Shown here: positions 44,795 to 52,194 of the stretch, in pieces
Layout: the number at the start of each line of letters is the position of its first letter
Numbering within the stretch: position 1 is the stretch's first letter
Source of the DNA: Paenibacillus solanacearum
GTDB lineage: Bacteria > Bacillota > Bacilli > Paenibacillales > NBRC-103111
Length of the DNA: 64,000 bases
Direction of reading: 5' to 3'
NCBI RefSeq assembly: GCF_910593845.1
Contig: NZ_CAJVAS010000014.1
Span: forward strand, 62,001-126,000
The notes under the pieces: model-generated
What the model was told of the DNA's origin: nothing
Seen by the model: only the letters and a program-made list of their open reading frames with translations
Databases searched by the model: none
Program-made: the position numbers and the translations under genes

Positions 44795-45358
44795 TTACTT
44801 CGGAAGCAAGGCGACATGATCCATGTGCAGCAGCAGGTTGGAGCCTACCGCTTTGAAACGGATCGACAGCGTATGCGACCTGCCCGGCTCCAGCGCTCTC
44901 CGGCTGATCGTGACAACAAATTTACGCCATTGTCCGTAAGGCGCGGCGCTTGCTTTGTACGTCAGCGGAAGCAAGCTTGACCCGATCAGCGAAATTCTGA
45001 TCGTTCCGTTCATCGGCGATGCCGCCCGCTTCAGCCAGAAAGTCAGCTTGTAATCGGTGTCGTGCAGCGGCAGCGTCACTTGAGACAGCACAGCCTGCTC
45101 CCCCCTGGACAGCGCAATGACCGCATAACGGCTTCCGAATAAAGGATAGTCATTTTCAAAATAAATGTCGTTACTCGACACCGACCAATAATCCGCTTGA
45201 ATCGGCGTGGCCTTTTCAAAGCCGCCGTTCTGCAAGCTTCCCCATGCCGTGCGCTTGACTCTTGCGCGGCCGAGCGGCCATTTTCTCCGGATAATGGTCC
45301 GGCGCTTGCTCCTGCCCCTCCGATACAGGATCGTTCCGTGCCTTCGGTGACTCCCCAT
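44795..45358 (-). CDS. Protein with basic N-terminus and CBM-like beta-sandwich
   Basis: A 187-aa protein. Residues 1-45 are strongly basic (RRHG, RRGRSKRR, RRKWPLGRARVKR). Residues about 50-187 begin GGFEKATPIQADYWSVSS and show alternating strands ending LHMDHVALLPK, as in CBM4/9-type or other galactose-binding-like jelly rolls. No signal peptide or lipobox is visible. GGAGGAGGGG lies 6 bases before the ATG at 45358. I cannot assign a ligand. The basic tail could bind an acidic polymer (cell-wall polymer, spore surface or the sulfated glycan itself), which is speculative. Confidence 0.72.
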   Translation of the reverse strand: MGSHRRHGTILYRRGRSKRRTIIRRKWPLGRARVKRTAWGSLQNGGFEKATPIQADYWSVSSNDIYFENDYPLFGSRYAVIALSRGEQAVLSQVTLPLHDTDYKLTFWLKRAASPMNGTIRISLIGSSLLPLTYKASAAPYGQWRKFVVTISRRALEPGRSHTLSIRFKAVGSNLLLHMDHVALLPK

Positions 45359-45497
45359 CCGTATCCCCTCCTCCGTTCGGATCAACCCAACATACGAGCT
45401 TGTCGTATTGTATGCCGTTCCGGATAAATCCGTAACCGAAACCGCCGGCATGAATAGGCTAATGTAACGAACGATACGCAGGAAGGTGGAATTACGC

Positions 45498-46121
45498 ATG
45501 CCTTTTCAATTTCCGGTCGCCATTCATACCGGCGCCATCACGACTCCTCCCGGTACGGCGATTTACTATCCGCAGGTTGCCGGACTCGCCCATCCGGGCG
45601 TACAGCAGTCCATCAATCGCACCATATGGAACGCGGTACATGAGCTGCAGCAAGCGCAGCTAAAAGTTCAGACCGGCACTCATATGCAGATGACAGGCCA
45701 TTACGAAATCAAGACGAACGAACGGGGCATTCTGAGTCTGCTGCTCAGCAACTACGCTTATTCCCAGATGATGGCCCATGGCTTCACGATTATTAAATCG
45801 CTCACATTTGACGTAAATACCGGCAAGCTGTACAATCTATCCGACCTGTTCAAACCGGGTTCCGATTATGTGAAGGTCCTTTCCGAACAAATCCGGACCC
45901 AAATCAAGCAAAGGGAAATTCCGCTGCTGAACGGCTTTACGTCGATCAAACCGGATCAAGATTACTATTTGGCCGATAAATCGATTGTCGTCTATTTCCA
46001 GCTGTACGAGATCACTCCGTACTATGTCGGCTTCCCGATGTTCTCGATATCGATCTATCCGCTGCTGCCGATCGCCGCGCCCGGCGGGCCGCTGGATGTA
46101 CTTGCCGCCGATATCGTCTGA
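45498..46121 (+). CDS. DUF4163/DUF3298 domain protein (RsiV/PdaC-like)
   Basis: A 207-aa protein with the DUF4163-DUF3298 layout. It starts AIYYPQVAGL, continues with YEIKTNERGILSLLLSNYAYS and LTFDVNTGKLYNLSDLFKPGSDYVKVLSEQI, and ends YYVGFPMFSISIYPLLP. In Bacillus, such domains occur in the anti-sigma factor RsiV (lysozyme sensing) and beside deacetylases. This copy lacks a signal peptide or membrane segment. AGGAAGGTGG lies 8 bases before the ATG. It is divergent from the CBM-like gene by 139 bases and lies 45 bases before a GNAT gene. Confidence 0.85.
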   Translation: MPFQFPVAIHTGAITTPPGTAIYYPQVAGLAHPGVQQSINRTIWNAVHELQQAQLKVQTGTHMQMTGHYEIKTNERGILSLLLSNYAYSQMMAHGFTIIKSLTFDVNTGKLYNLSDLFKPGSDYVKVLSEQIRTQIKQREIPLLNGFTSIKPDQDYYLADKSIVVYFQLYEITPYYVGFPMFSISIYPLLPIAAPGGPLDVLAADIV

Positions 46122-46166
46122 TTTGCGAACAGAGCAGGTCGCCATACCCGCTTACAGGAGGAAACC

Positions 46167-46739
46167 ATGAGTATACGACCTGCACGGCCAGCGGATGCTC
46201 CCGCCGTCGCTCGCCTATTGTTAGACGCGATTCAAGATATCGGTTATCAGCTTACGGGCGCCGACACCGAACAAGAAGTGTTGGAGGCTCTGGCGCATTG
46301 GTTCGAGCGCGAAGGCAACCGGTTCAGCTATACGAATGTCCTGGTGAAAGAAGCGGAGGGCGAGCCGGCCGGCATCATCTTGTGCTATCACGGCTCGCAC
46401 GCCGCAGCGATCGACCGGTCGATTATCGAACGGCTGCGCCTCCTCCACGGCGATCCGTCAATCACGATCGACAAGGAAGCCGACGAGGACGAATATTATA
46501 TCGACGCACTTTCCGTAGCATCCCGCTGGGGCGGCCGCGGTTTTGGCACGGAGCTGATCCGCGCAGCCGAAGCCCACGGACAACAGCTCGGCTACGGCAA
46601 GATCGCCTTGAATGTCGAGGCGTACAACGAGCGGGCCCGCGCTTTATACAGCAAGCTCGGCTATACCGCGGATAAGGAAACGGTCATCAACAAGAAAACA
46701 TACTTCCACATGACGAAGCCTATTGAATCGACCTCTTGA
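46167..46739 (+). CDS. GNAT-family N-acetyltransferase
   Basis: A 190-aa acetyltransferase: IRPARPADAPAVARLLLDAI at the start, ISVASRWGGRGFGTELIRAAEAHG as the acetyl-CoA loop (RGFG), and LNVEAYNERARALYSKLGY as the last motif. The substrate is unknown. AGGAGGAAA directly precedes the ATG. It may be cotranscribed with the DUF4163 gene. The next promoter begins 10 bases after its stop, so the downstream hisS-like gene has its own control. Confidence 0.92.
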   Translation: MSIRPARPADAPAVARLLLDAIQDIGYQLTGADTEQEVLEALAHWFEREGNRFSYTNVLVKEAEGEPAGIILCYHGSHAAAIDRSIIERLRLLHGDPSITIDKEADEDEYYIDALSVASRWGGRGFGTELIRAAEAHGQQLGYGKIALNVEAYNERARALYSKLGYTADKETVINKKTYFHMTKPIESTS

Positions 46740-46748
46740 AACGGGACA

Positions 46749-46777
46749 TTGCGCTTCGCGTTCCCTTTCGCTATAAT
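46749..46777 (+). promoter_or_regulatory. Promoter of the His-leader/HisRS-like transcript
   Basis: TTGCGC (46749-46754), 17 bases, TATAAT (46772-46777); transcription would begin near 46784. Confidence 0.8.
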
Positions 46778-46811
46778 GGGTTTACTTTACTTTCCGAAGG
46801 AGACGAACGAT

Positions 46812-46859
46812 ATGGCAAAGCGTATGTTCGTACAACTTCATCATCACAAGCGGCGTTAG
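46812..46859 (+). CDS. Histidine leader peptide (15 aa)
   Basis: The frame reads MAKRMFVQLHHHKRR and stops at TAG 46857-46859. AAGGAG (46797-46802) lies 9 bases before the ATG. Three consecutive His codons (CAT CAT CAC, 46839-46847) are seven to nine codons before bases that pair with the downstream leader. The reading is that ribosomes stall here when charged His-tRNA is scarce. Leader peptides of this kind are known for proteobacterial his operons and E. coli pheST; its use before a HisRS-like gene in a Firmicute is, as far as I know, unusual. Confidence 0.8.
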   Translation: MAKRMFVQLHHHKRR

Positions 46860-46958
46860 CACACCTGTTCAATAAGACAGGGCGGGCTAACGCTAATCGC
46901 GTTGGCCTCCCTGCGGCATACAAAACGCGCAGGACCCCGAGGTCCGGCGCGTTTTTTT
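46853..46958 (+). promoter_or_regulatory. Ribosome-mediated attenuator with competing hairpins
   Basis: Four segments can pair exclusively. Segment 1, 46853-46860 (GCGTTAGC, over the leader stop codon), pairs with segment 2, 46886-46893 (GCTAACGC). Segment 2 (46885-46893) pairs with segment 3, 46899-46907 (one G-T pair). Segment 3, 46898-46903 (CGCGTT), pairs with 46924-46929 (AACGCG), the 5' arm of the terminator. Reading: a ribosome reaching the stop covers 1, 2:3 forms and the terminator forms; a ribosome stalled at His leaves 1 free, 1:2 forms and 3 blocks the terminator. A further hairpin, 46910-46915 with 46928-46933, may modify this. Confidence 0.72.
46922..46958 (+). terminator. Attenuator terminator before the HisRS-like gene
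   Basis: AAAACGCGC (46922-46930) pairs with GCGCGTTTT (46947-46955), and GGACC (46932-46936) pairs with GGTCC (46941-46945) inside. TTTTTTT ends at 46958, 37 bases before the start codon. Confidence 0.9.
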
Positions 46959-46994
46959 GTTATTTTAAATAAACAGGCGGAAGGAATGAGACGC

Positions 46995-48284
46995 ATGCAA
47001 AACGTGAAAGGAACATTCGACTACTGGGGAACCGAGCAGGCGGTTCGAAAAAAAGTGCAGGACACGCTGGCGCGCTTGTTTGTGCTGTACGATTACGGCG
47101 CGATGGAGACGCCGGTTCTGAATGAACAATCGCTGCTGGCTTCCAAATATGCAGGCGGAGATGAAATATTGAAGGAGATGTATCAGCTGCGGGACCAAGG
47201 AAACCGAAGCCTTGCGCTGCGGTACGACCTGACGATTCCGTTCGCCAAAGTAACGGCGATGTACCCCGGTCTGGAGCTGCCGTTCAAACGGTATGAAATC
47301 GGGAAAGTATTCCGCGACGGTCCGGTGAAGCGCGGCCGATTGCGCGAGTTCATCCAATGCGACGCCGATGCGGTCGGCATCGCAGGCCCGGAGGCCGAGG
47401 CGGAGCTGATGCAGCTCGCCGTGGATGCTTTCCGCGCGCTCGATATCGGCATCGTCATCCGCTGGAACAACCGCAGATTTCTCGGCGAGCTGCTGTCGCG
47501 AATCGGTGTAACGGAGGACATGCAGTTGTCCGTTATGCTGACGCTGGACAAATGGGCAAAGATCGGCGCCGCCGGGGTCGAGAACGAACTGTTGGAGAAA
47601 GGGATCCCTACAGCGGTATCCGCTGCGGTAATGGAGCTCCTTCAGCGGGAAACGGCATCCTGTTCGGACCTGGCGGCAATGTACGGGATGCCGGACAGTC
47701 CGGGCACCCGGGAGGTACGCGCCCTTCAATCGCTGATCGACCAAACCGGACTCGGTCCCTGGTGTGTGTTCGATCCGTTTTTATCGCGCGGCCTTTCGTT
47801 TTATACCGGCACGGTCTATGAAATTTTCGACAGCACCGGCACGTTTTCTTCCAGCCTCGGCGGCGGCGGCCGTTACGATTCGATTATCGGCAAGCTCGTC
47901 GGCCGGGACGATATCCTCTACCCTGCCGTCGGCCTCTCCTTCGGGATCGAATCGATCATGGAGCTGCTGAAGGAACGGGGGCTCGCGGTGACGGAAGACG
48001 CCGTCGTCGTTGTCCCGATAGGAAACGCCGCGGAAGCGTCGCTCCTTGCCGCCGCGAAGCTGCGCCAAGCGGGCATTCGCACCCGCATCGACTGGAGCGG
48101 CCGGAAGCTGAAAAAGTCGCTCGCCGCCGCTTCGGCCAAAGGCACCCGCTTCGTGCTCTTGATCGGCGAAGAAGAAGCGGCGGCGGGGATCGTTCGGCTC
48201 AAGGACATGGCGCAAGCGACGGAACGCGATATGTCCGCTGCCGAGGCGGCAGCCTTGATTCAGGCCGCGCGGCAGTCGGAGTAG
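46995..48284 (+). CDS. hisS: Histidyl-tRNA synthetase paralogue, eukaryal/archaeal-type
   Basis: A 429-aa class II synthetase-like protein. Blocks SLALRYDLTIPFAKV, FKRYEIGKVFRDGPVKRGRLREFIQCDADAVG (motif 2, Arg107) and LSRGLSFYTGTVYEIFD (His-binding Arg265) resemble eukaryal/archaeal HisRS more than the usual bacterial form. The C-terminal domain (residues about 335-425, VVVVPIG...DWSGRKLKKSLAAASAKGTRFVLLIGEEE) is a HisRS anticodon-binding domain, so HisZ is unlikely. The motif 3 region reads GLSFGIESI, with Ser where class II enzymes have Arg. It may therefore be a weak synthetase or a regulatory paralogue. The ATG follows GGAAGGA by 9 bases. No other his genes follow. Confidence 0.85.
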   Translation: MQNVKGTFDYWGTEQAVRKKVQDTLARLFVLYDYGAMETPVLNEQSLLASKYAGGDEILKEMYQLRDQGNRSLALRYDLTIPFAKVTAMYPGLELPFKRYEIGKVFRDGPVKRGRLREFIQCDADAVGIAGPEAEAELMQLAVDAFRALDIGIVIRWNNRRFLGELLSRIGVTEDMQLSVMLTLDKWAKIGAAGVENELLEKGIPTAVSAAVMELLQRETASCSDLAAMYGMPDSPGTREVRALQSLIDQTGLGPWCVFDPFLSRGLSFYTGTVYEIFDSTGTFSSSLGGGGRYDSIIGKLVGRDDILYPAVGLSFGIESIMELLKERGLAVTEDAVVVVPIGNAAEASLLAAAKLRQAGIRTRIDWSGRKLKKSLAAASAKGTRFVLLIGEEEAAAGIVRLKDMAQATERDMSAAEAAALIQAARQSE

Positions 48285-48485
48285 CGGGAGGCAAGGCAAG
48301 CCGCAGCAGCCTGTGCAGACGCACGGCGCAGCGGCAAGCGCAGCTGTGAGATGATGCACGTTCCGGTGCAGCGGTACGGGTCCAATGCAGCCCGCGGCTA
48401 CTTGCGTATTTCCCTAACGAATGCGATGCGGTGGGTTTCTGCGGCTTCCATCGGGATCCCGCGATTCAGCCCGGCTGCTAACCGT

Positions 48486-48860
48486 CTAGCCTTGCTCGAC
48501 CGGCATTTTTTTCGCAAGGATGTCCTTTTGGTGCGTCTCGCCCCATGCTTTCATTTGCAGGATAAGCGGCACGAGCGTCCGGCCGAGCGGCGTTAACGAA
48601 TACTCCACCTTCGGCGGCACCTGCCGGTACACTTCCCGGTGAATCAGCCCATCCGTCTCCAGCTCTCTCAACTGCAGCGTAAGCATGCGCTGGGTCATGC
48701 TCGGGCAAATGCGGCGAAATTCATTGAATCGTTTCGTGCCGTCGATCAAGTGATACAGGACGATGCCCTTCCATTTTCCGCCGATGAGATCCAGTGTAAA
48801 TTCGACGGGACAACCTTCCGCCATTCTCTGCGGCTCAGTTTCCTGATTCCTGCCTGCCAT
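48486..48860 (-). CDS. HxlR-family winged-helix regulator
   Basis: A 124-aa regulator. CPVEFTLDLIGGKWKGIVLYHLIDGTKRFNEFRRICPSMTQRMLTLQLRELETDGLIHREVY is the HxlR/DUF24 domain with its N-terminal cysteine, which in relatives senses aldehydes or oxidants (HxlR, HypR, YodB). It ends in PLGRTLVPLILQMKAWG. The ATG at 48860 has AAGGAG 9 bases upstream and overlaps the end of the preceding GNAT gene by 26 bases, so the two are coupled. Its target may be itself or a nearby reductase; none can be assigned. Confidence 0.93.
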   Translation of the reverse strand: MAGRNQETEPQRMAEGCPVEFTLDLIGGKWKGIVLYHLIDGTKRFNEFRRICPSMTQRMLTLQLRELETDGLIHREVYRQVPPKVEYSLTPLGRTLVPLILQMKAWGETHQKDILAKKMPVEQG

Positions 48861-49410
48861 GCGCGCCAGCTCCTTCGTTCCAGTCTTGTCGCAGCATTCC
48901 GTATACGATGTGATCGACAAACCGGTCATAAATCCATTCGGCCTGCCGGATCAGGCCTTCATTGACGAAGCCGAGCCGTTCCGGGATCGCCCTGCTTTTG
49001 GCGTTTCCCGTGCCGCACCGGATTTCGACCCGGTTGAGCCCGAGCTCGTGAAACGCATGGTCCACCATGGCTCTACAACTGCCGCTCATGATGCCGTTGC
49101 CCTGATAGCGCTCGCCCAGCCAGTAGCCGATGCTTGTTTTCTTATTCGCCCAATCGACGGCATGATATCCGATGCAGCCGGTCAGCTCTCCCTTATACCA
49201 TATGCCGGCGTTAAAGCCGTTATTGGCGGCATGCTGCTGCTCGCAGAATGCGATGAAATCCCGGGTATTTCTTATGTGGACCGTACCGTCGACCCAAGGG
49301 AGCCATTCCCGGAGATGATGCCTGGAGGCATCCGTAAGGGCAAACAAGCTTTCGGCGTCGTCCGCTTCGAGCCGTTTCAGTACGATATCATCATTCACTT
49401 GGATGTGCAT
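48835..49410 (-). CDS. GNAT acetyltransferase, RimJ/RimL/YdaF type
   Basis: A 191-aa protein: LKRLEADDAESLFALTDASRHHLREWLPWVDG at the start, IGYWLGERYQGNGIMSGSCRAMVDHAF as the acetyl-CoA block (YQGNG), LNRVEIRCGTGNAKSRAIPERLGF as the last motif. It resembles the ribosomal-protein serine acetyltransferases (RimL/YdaF). AAGGAG lies 9 bases before the ATG at 49410. Upstream frame to 49572 overlaps the divergent dehydrogenase gene and is not real. It is cotranscribed with the HxlR regulator. Confidence 0.92.
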   Translation of the reverse strand: MHIQVNDDIVLKRLEADDAESLFALTDASRHHLREWLPWVDGTVHIRNTRDFIAFCEQQHAANNGFNAGIWYKGELTGCIGYHAVDWANKKTSIGYWLGERYQGNGIMSGSCRAMVDHAFHELGLNRVEIRCGTGNAKSRAIPERLGFVNEGLIRQAEWIYDRFVDHIVYGMLRQDWNEGAGAHGRQESGN

Positions 49411-49557
49411 GGTATCCCGCTCCTTTTCCCTACGATTCTGCTTCTCTATGGATTGTATTGTATCAGACCCGGCGCCTAACTTCAGCATCATTGACCTATG
49501 ACGCGGGATCTTCCATAATATTAGACTAGGCACCATATCATCCAAGGGGGAACGACT

Positions 49558-50649
49558 ATGAACGGGGTTCATTTTGTACTAGGCTCGCCTAACGCTTACA
49601 TTCACGAACCGGGCATTTTGCATAAAGCGGGAGAATGGATGGGCCAATACGGACGATCGGCCTTTATTATTACCGGAGAGCACTCGTGGAACAGCTGCGG
49701 AGAGCGGATGACGGCCAGTCTGGACGAAGCGGGGCTTCGCTATGATGTGCACAAGTACCGCGGAGAATGCTCCTACGAGGAAGTCTCGCGGTTGCAGGCG
49801 CTCGTTGCGCCGGATACGGATCTGATCTGCGGCGTAGGCGGCGGCAAAGTTATGGATACGGCCAAGGCGCTGGCGAATGCGATGGGCAAACCGTTCGTCG
49901 CCGTGCCGACGCTGGCGGCGACTTGCGCGGCTGTCGCCAACTTGTCGGTAATGTATTCCGAAGAAGGGGTATACCTCCACTTCCAGGTGTTTTACCGGGG
50001 AACGCTGCTGTGCCTCGTCGATACGGACATTATCGCGCAAGCGCCGGTACGCTATTTGTCCGCAGGCATTGCGGACACGCTCGCCAAGTGGATCGAAGCG
50101 CCCATGTCGGCTACTGGCAAAAAGCAAAATTTGCCCACGATCGGCGGGCTGCAGGCGGCAAAGCTATGCTATGACACGCTGCTCCAATACAGCGCGCAGG
50201 CGATGGAAGACGCCCGGCAGGGCATCCCCAGCGAAGCGCTGCAGCATGTGATCGACGCCAACATCTTGTTCAGCGGGCTCGTCGGAGGCCTCGGCGAAGA
50301 CAACTGCCGCTCCGCTGCCGCGCATGCGATCCACAACGGCCTTACCGTCATCCCGGAATCGCATGAAGCGTATCACGGCGAGAAAGTCGCGTATGGCATT
50401 CTGGTGCAGCTCGTCCTCGAGAATCGTCCGCAGAGCGATCTGGACGAAGTGCTGGACTTCTACAAAAGCACAGGCATCCCGTACCGGCTGGAGCAGCTCG
50501 GCATACGGCGGGAGCTGACCGAGCAGGAGCTGCAGGAGATCGCCCGCATCTCGCTGCTGCCGGAAAGCACCATGGGCAACATGCCGTTCCCGGTTACAGC
50601 CGATAGTGTCGTGGATGCAATCCGTAAAGTGGAGCTTTTCTCCCGGTAG
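49558..50649 (+). CDS. Iron-containing alcohol dehydrogenase, GldA-like
   Basis: A 363-aa NAD-dependent dehydrogenase of the glycerol dehydrogenase group. GVGGGKVMDTAKALANAMGKPFVAVPTLAATCA is the nucleotide-binding core. AGIADTLAKWIEA, AAAHAIHNGL and AYHGEKVAYGIL carry the Asp, His and His metal ligands. The substrate could be glycerol or another polyol or sugar alcohol. AAGGGGGAA precedes the ATG. It starts 148 bases from the divergent GNAT/HxlR pair, so the HxlR protein might control it. Confidence 0.92.
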   Translation: MNGVHFVLGSPNAYIHEPGILHKAGEWMGQYGRSAFIITGEHSWNSCGERMTASLDEAGLRYDVHKYRGECSYEEVSRLQALVAPDTDLICGVGGGKVMDTAKALANAMGKPFVAVPTLAATCAAVANLSVMYSEEGVYLHFQVFYRGTLLCLVDTDIIAQAPVRYLSAGIADTLAKWIEAPMSATGKKQNLPTIGGLQAAKLCYDTLLQYSAQAMEDARQGIPSEALQHVIDANILFSGLVGGLGEDNCRSAAAHAIHNGLTVIPESHEAYHGEKVAYGILVQLVLENRPQSDLDEVLDFYKSTGIPYRLEQLGIRRELTEQELQEIARISLLPESTMGNMPFPVTADSVVDAIRKVELFSR

Positions 50650-50655
50650 AAAGCG

Positions 50656-50684
50656 AAAGAGAGGCGCAGCCGCCTCTCTTTTTT
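50656..50684 (+). terminator. Terminator of the dehydrogenase gene
   Basis: AAAGAGAGGCG pairs with CGCCTCTCTTT around CAGC, ending in TTTTTT. Confidence 0.9.
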
Positions 50685-50719
50685 GTTGTCTAGCCACCCA
50701 TCGCATGGCCTTCCCGCGT

Positions 50720-52174
50720 CTATAATTCCAAAGAACCGCCGTTGTTCATATGACGGTGAAAGTCATCGAACGAAGCCAGCTTGAGCGAATGGCCGAACAC
50801 CGTATTCAACTGCTCCAGGGCCAGCACCGAGTCGACGAACCGCCCGTGCCGCAGCCCTTCGTCCATCGCGCTGAAGCATCGTGTAAATTCGCGCTTGTTA
50901 TTCGCCAACTTCTCGGCCACCATAGCCTCGAACTGCTCGCGCTGGCTCCGCATCGCCTCTTCCGCCTCATGGCATACCGCAATGATACGCTGCGCTTCCG
51001 CCTCGCTCAACTGCGCTTCCTTCAGAATCGCCATGGCTGATTGGTATAATCCCGACGCTACCATATATCCCGCAACGCTGCCGACCAGAGCTCCGACCGG
51101 TCCGAATGCAGCGCCGGCCGCAGCGCCAGCATAAATGCTGGAGGCGGTGCTGATCCCGGTTCCCCCGATTTTCTCCGCTGCGTCCGAACCGCTGATTTCG
51201 CCTCGGGCATAACGCAAAAGGGTTACGCCGGAATCCACCACCCCGGCCGCAATCGCCGTCGCCACATTCGACTTGGTCAACGCCTGAATGCCGGCCTTGG
51301 AAGCGCCAGCCCGAATCCCTGCTCCAACGACGCCGACGGCACCGCTCTTCGCCCCGGATTTCCCGGCATCTTTCATTACGTCGACCGCTGCTTCGCCGTA
51401 CGTTTTAGCACCGCGCGAAACCGCAACGCCGTTCTTCACCAGCGAAATGGCTCCCCCGACAATCCCACCGGCTGCGGCCGCGCTCGTTCCGGTTTTCAGC
51501 ATTTCTTTGCCGACCTGCGCCATCTCAAACCCTGCCGCATATTGCCTCGAATGTTCGGCAGCGCGCATCGACTCGGCATGGCTCGTTCCTTTCGATTGAA
51601 CGCCGTCGTGCTCCAGACCGCCTCTGACATTGCGAAACGTATCACGATGCTCCTCGCTGTACAAGCCGTTCATGTCGGCGCGTTTCTCCGTAATCCGCTT
51701 TACCGTATCGACATGCTCCGTGTTCGTTACTTTCTGCATGCCGTTATACTTTGCTTCCCGGAACATCCTTGCGGCGCTGACGGCACTATTCGTCGACTTG
51801 GCCTGCACCTCCCGAACGACCTTATCTCCGCTCCGAATGACGATATCCGCTGCAGCGTGCGGATCGCCTTCCATCGCAGTAACACCTGCACGCAGATGGT
51901 CCATCCCTTTGGATGCGGCATCCATGTTGAACTTCGTCGCCTCGATCAGTTCGAATAAATTCCCCTGCTTTTTCTCTGCGCCGACGTTGATTAGCTTGCG
52001 CGCCATCTCGCGCAGCATTCCCATCCCTTTGATTGCTTCATCCGTAGCTTGGGCATCATGCCTAGCCATGTGGGCTCCGAGTTGAGAAGAAACGAACGAT
52101 GTTTTCGTTTCCTGCGTCTTCTCCCCTTTTGTTTTTTTTCGAAAAAATGACAAGCCGTTCCCCCCTGCCTCCAT
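50720..52174 (-). CDS. Unknown protein: nuclease-like N-domain, glycine-zipper membrane region
   Basis: A 484-aa protein I cannot place in a family. Residues about 72-128 read NLFELIEA...AAADIVIRSGDKVVREVQAK; Asp110 and E122-x-Q-x-K126 on adjacent predicted strands resemble a PD-(D/E)xK nuclease core, with Glu75/78 on a preceding helix. Residues about 225-385 are Gly/Ala-rich with GxxxG spacing (GGIVGGAISLV, AAAGAAFGPVGALVGSVAGY), able to insert in membranes; the C-terminal 100 residues are helical and charged. A TTG at 52153 after AGGGGGG is an alternative start. It is last in the run from WYL and YkgJ genes and 20 bases after the other Gly-rich protein. Confidence 0.7.
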   Translation of the reverse strand: MEAGGNGLSFFRKKTKGEKTQETKTSFVSSQLGAHMARHDAQATDEAIKGMGMLREMARKLINVGAEKKQGNLFELIEATKFNMDAASKGMDHLRAGVTAMEGDPHAAADIVIRSGDKVVREVQAKSTNSAVSAARMFREAKYNGMQKVTNTEHVDTVKRITEKRADMNGLYSEEHRDTFRNVRGGLEHDGVQSKGTSHAESMRAAEHSRQYAAGFEMAQVGKEMLKTGTSAAAAGGIVGGAISLVKNGVAVSRGAKTYGEAAVDVMKDAGKSGAKSGAVGVVGAGIRAGASKAGIQALTKSNVATAIAAGVVDSGVTLLRYARGEISGSDAAEKIGGTGISTASSIYAGAAAGAAFGPVGALVGSVAGYMVASGLYQSAMAILKEAQLSEAEAQRIIAVCHEAEEAMRSQREQFEAMVAEKLANNKREFTRCFSAMDEGLRHGRFVDSVLALEQLNTVFGHSLKLASFDDFHRHMNNGGSLEL

Positions 52175-52194
52175 TTACTGCATGATTCCCCGAT

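Noticed and set aside
46784..46994. T-box riboswitch before the synthetase-like gene
   Set aside because: No specifier-loop/T-box (UGGN) consensus could be seen, and the short leader with a translated His-rich frame fits ribosome-mediated attenuation better.
46995..48284. HisZ (ATP phosphoribosyltransferase regulatory subunit)
   Set aside because: HisZ lacks the C-terminal anticodon-binding domain that is clearly present here, and no hisG follows.
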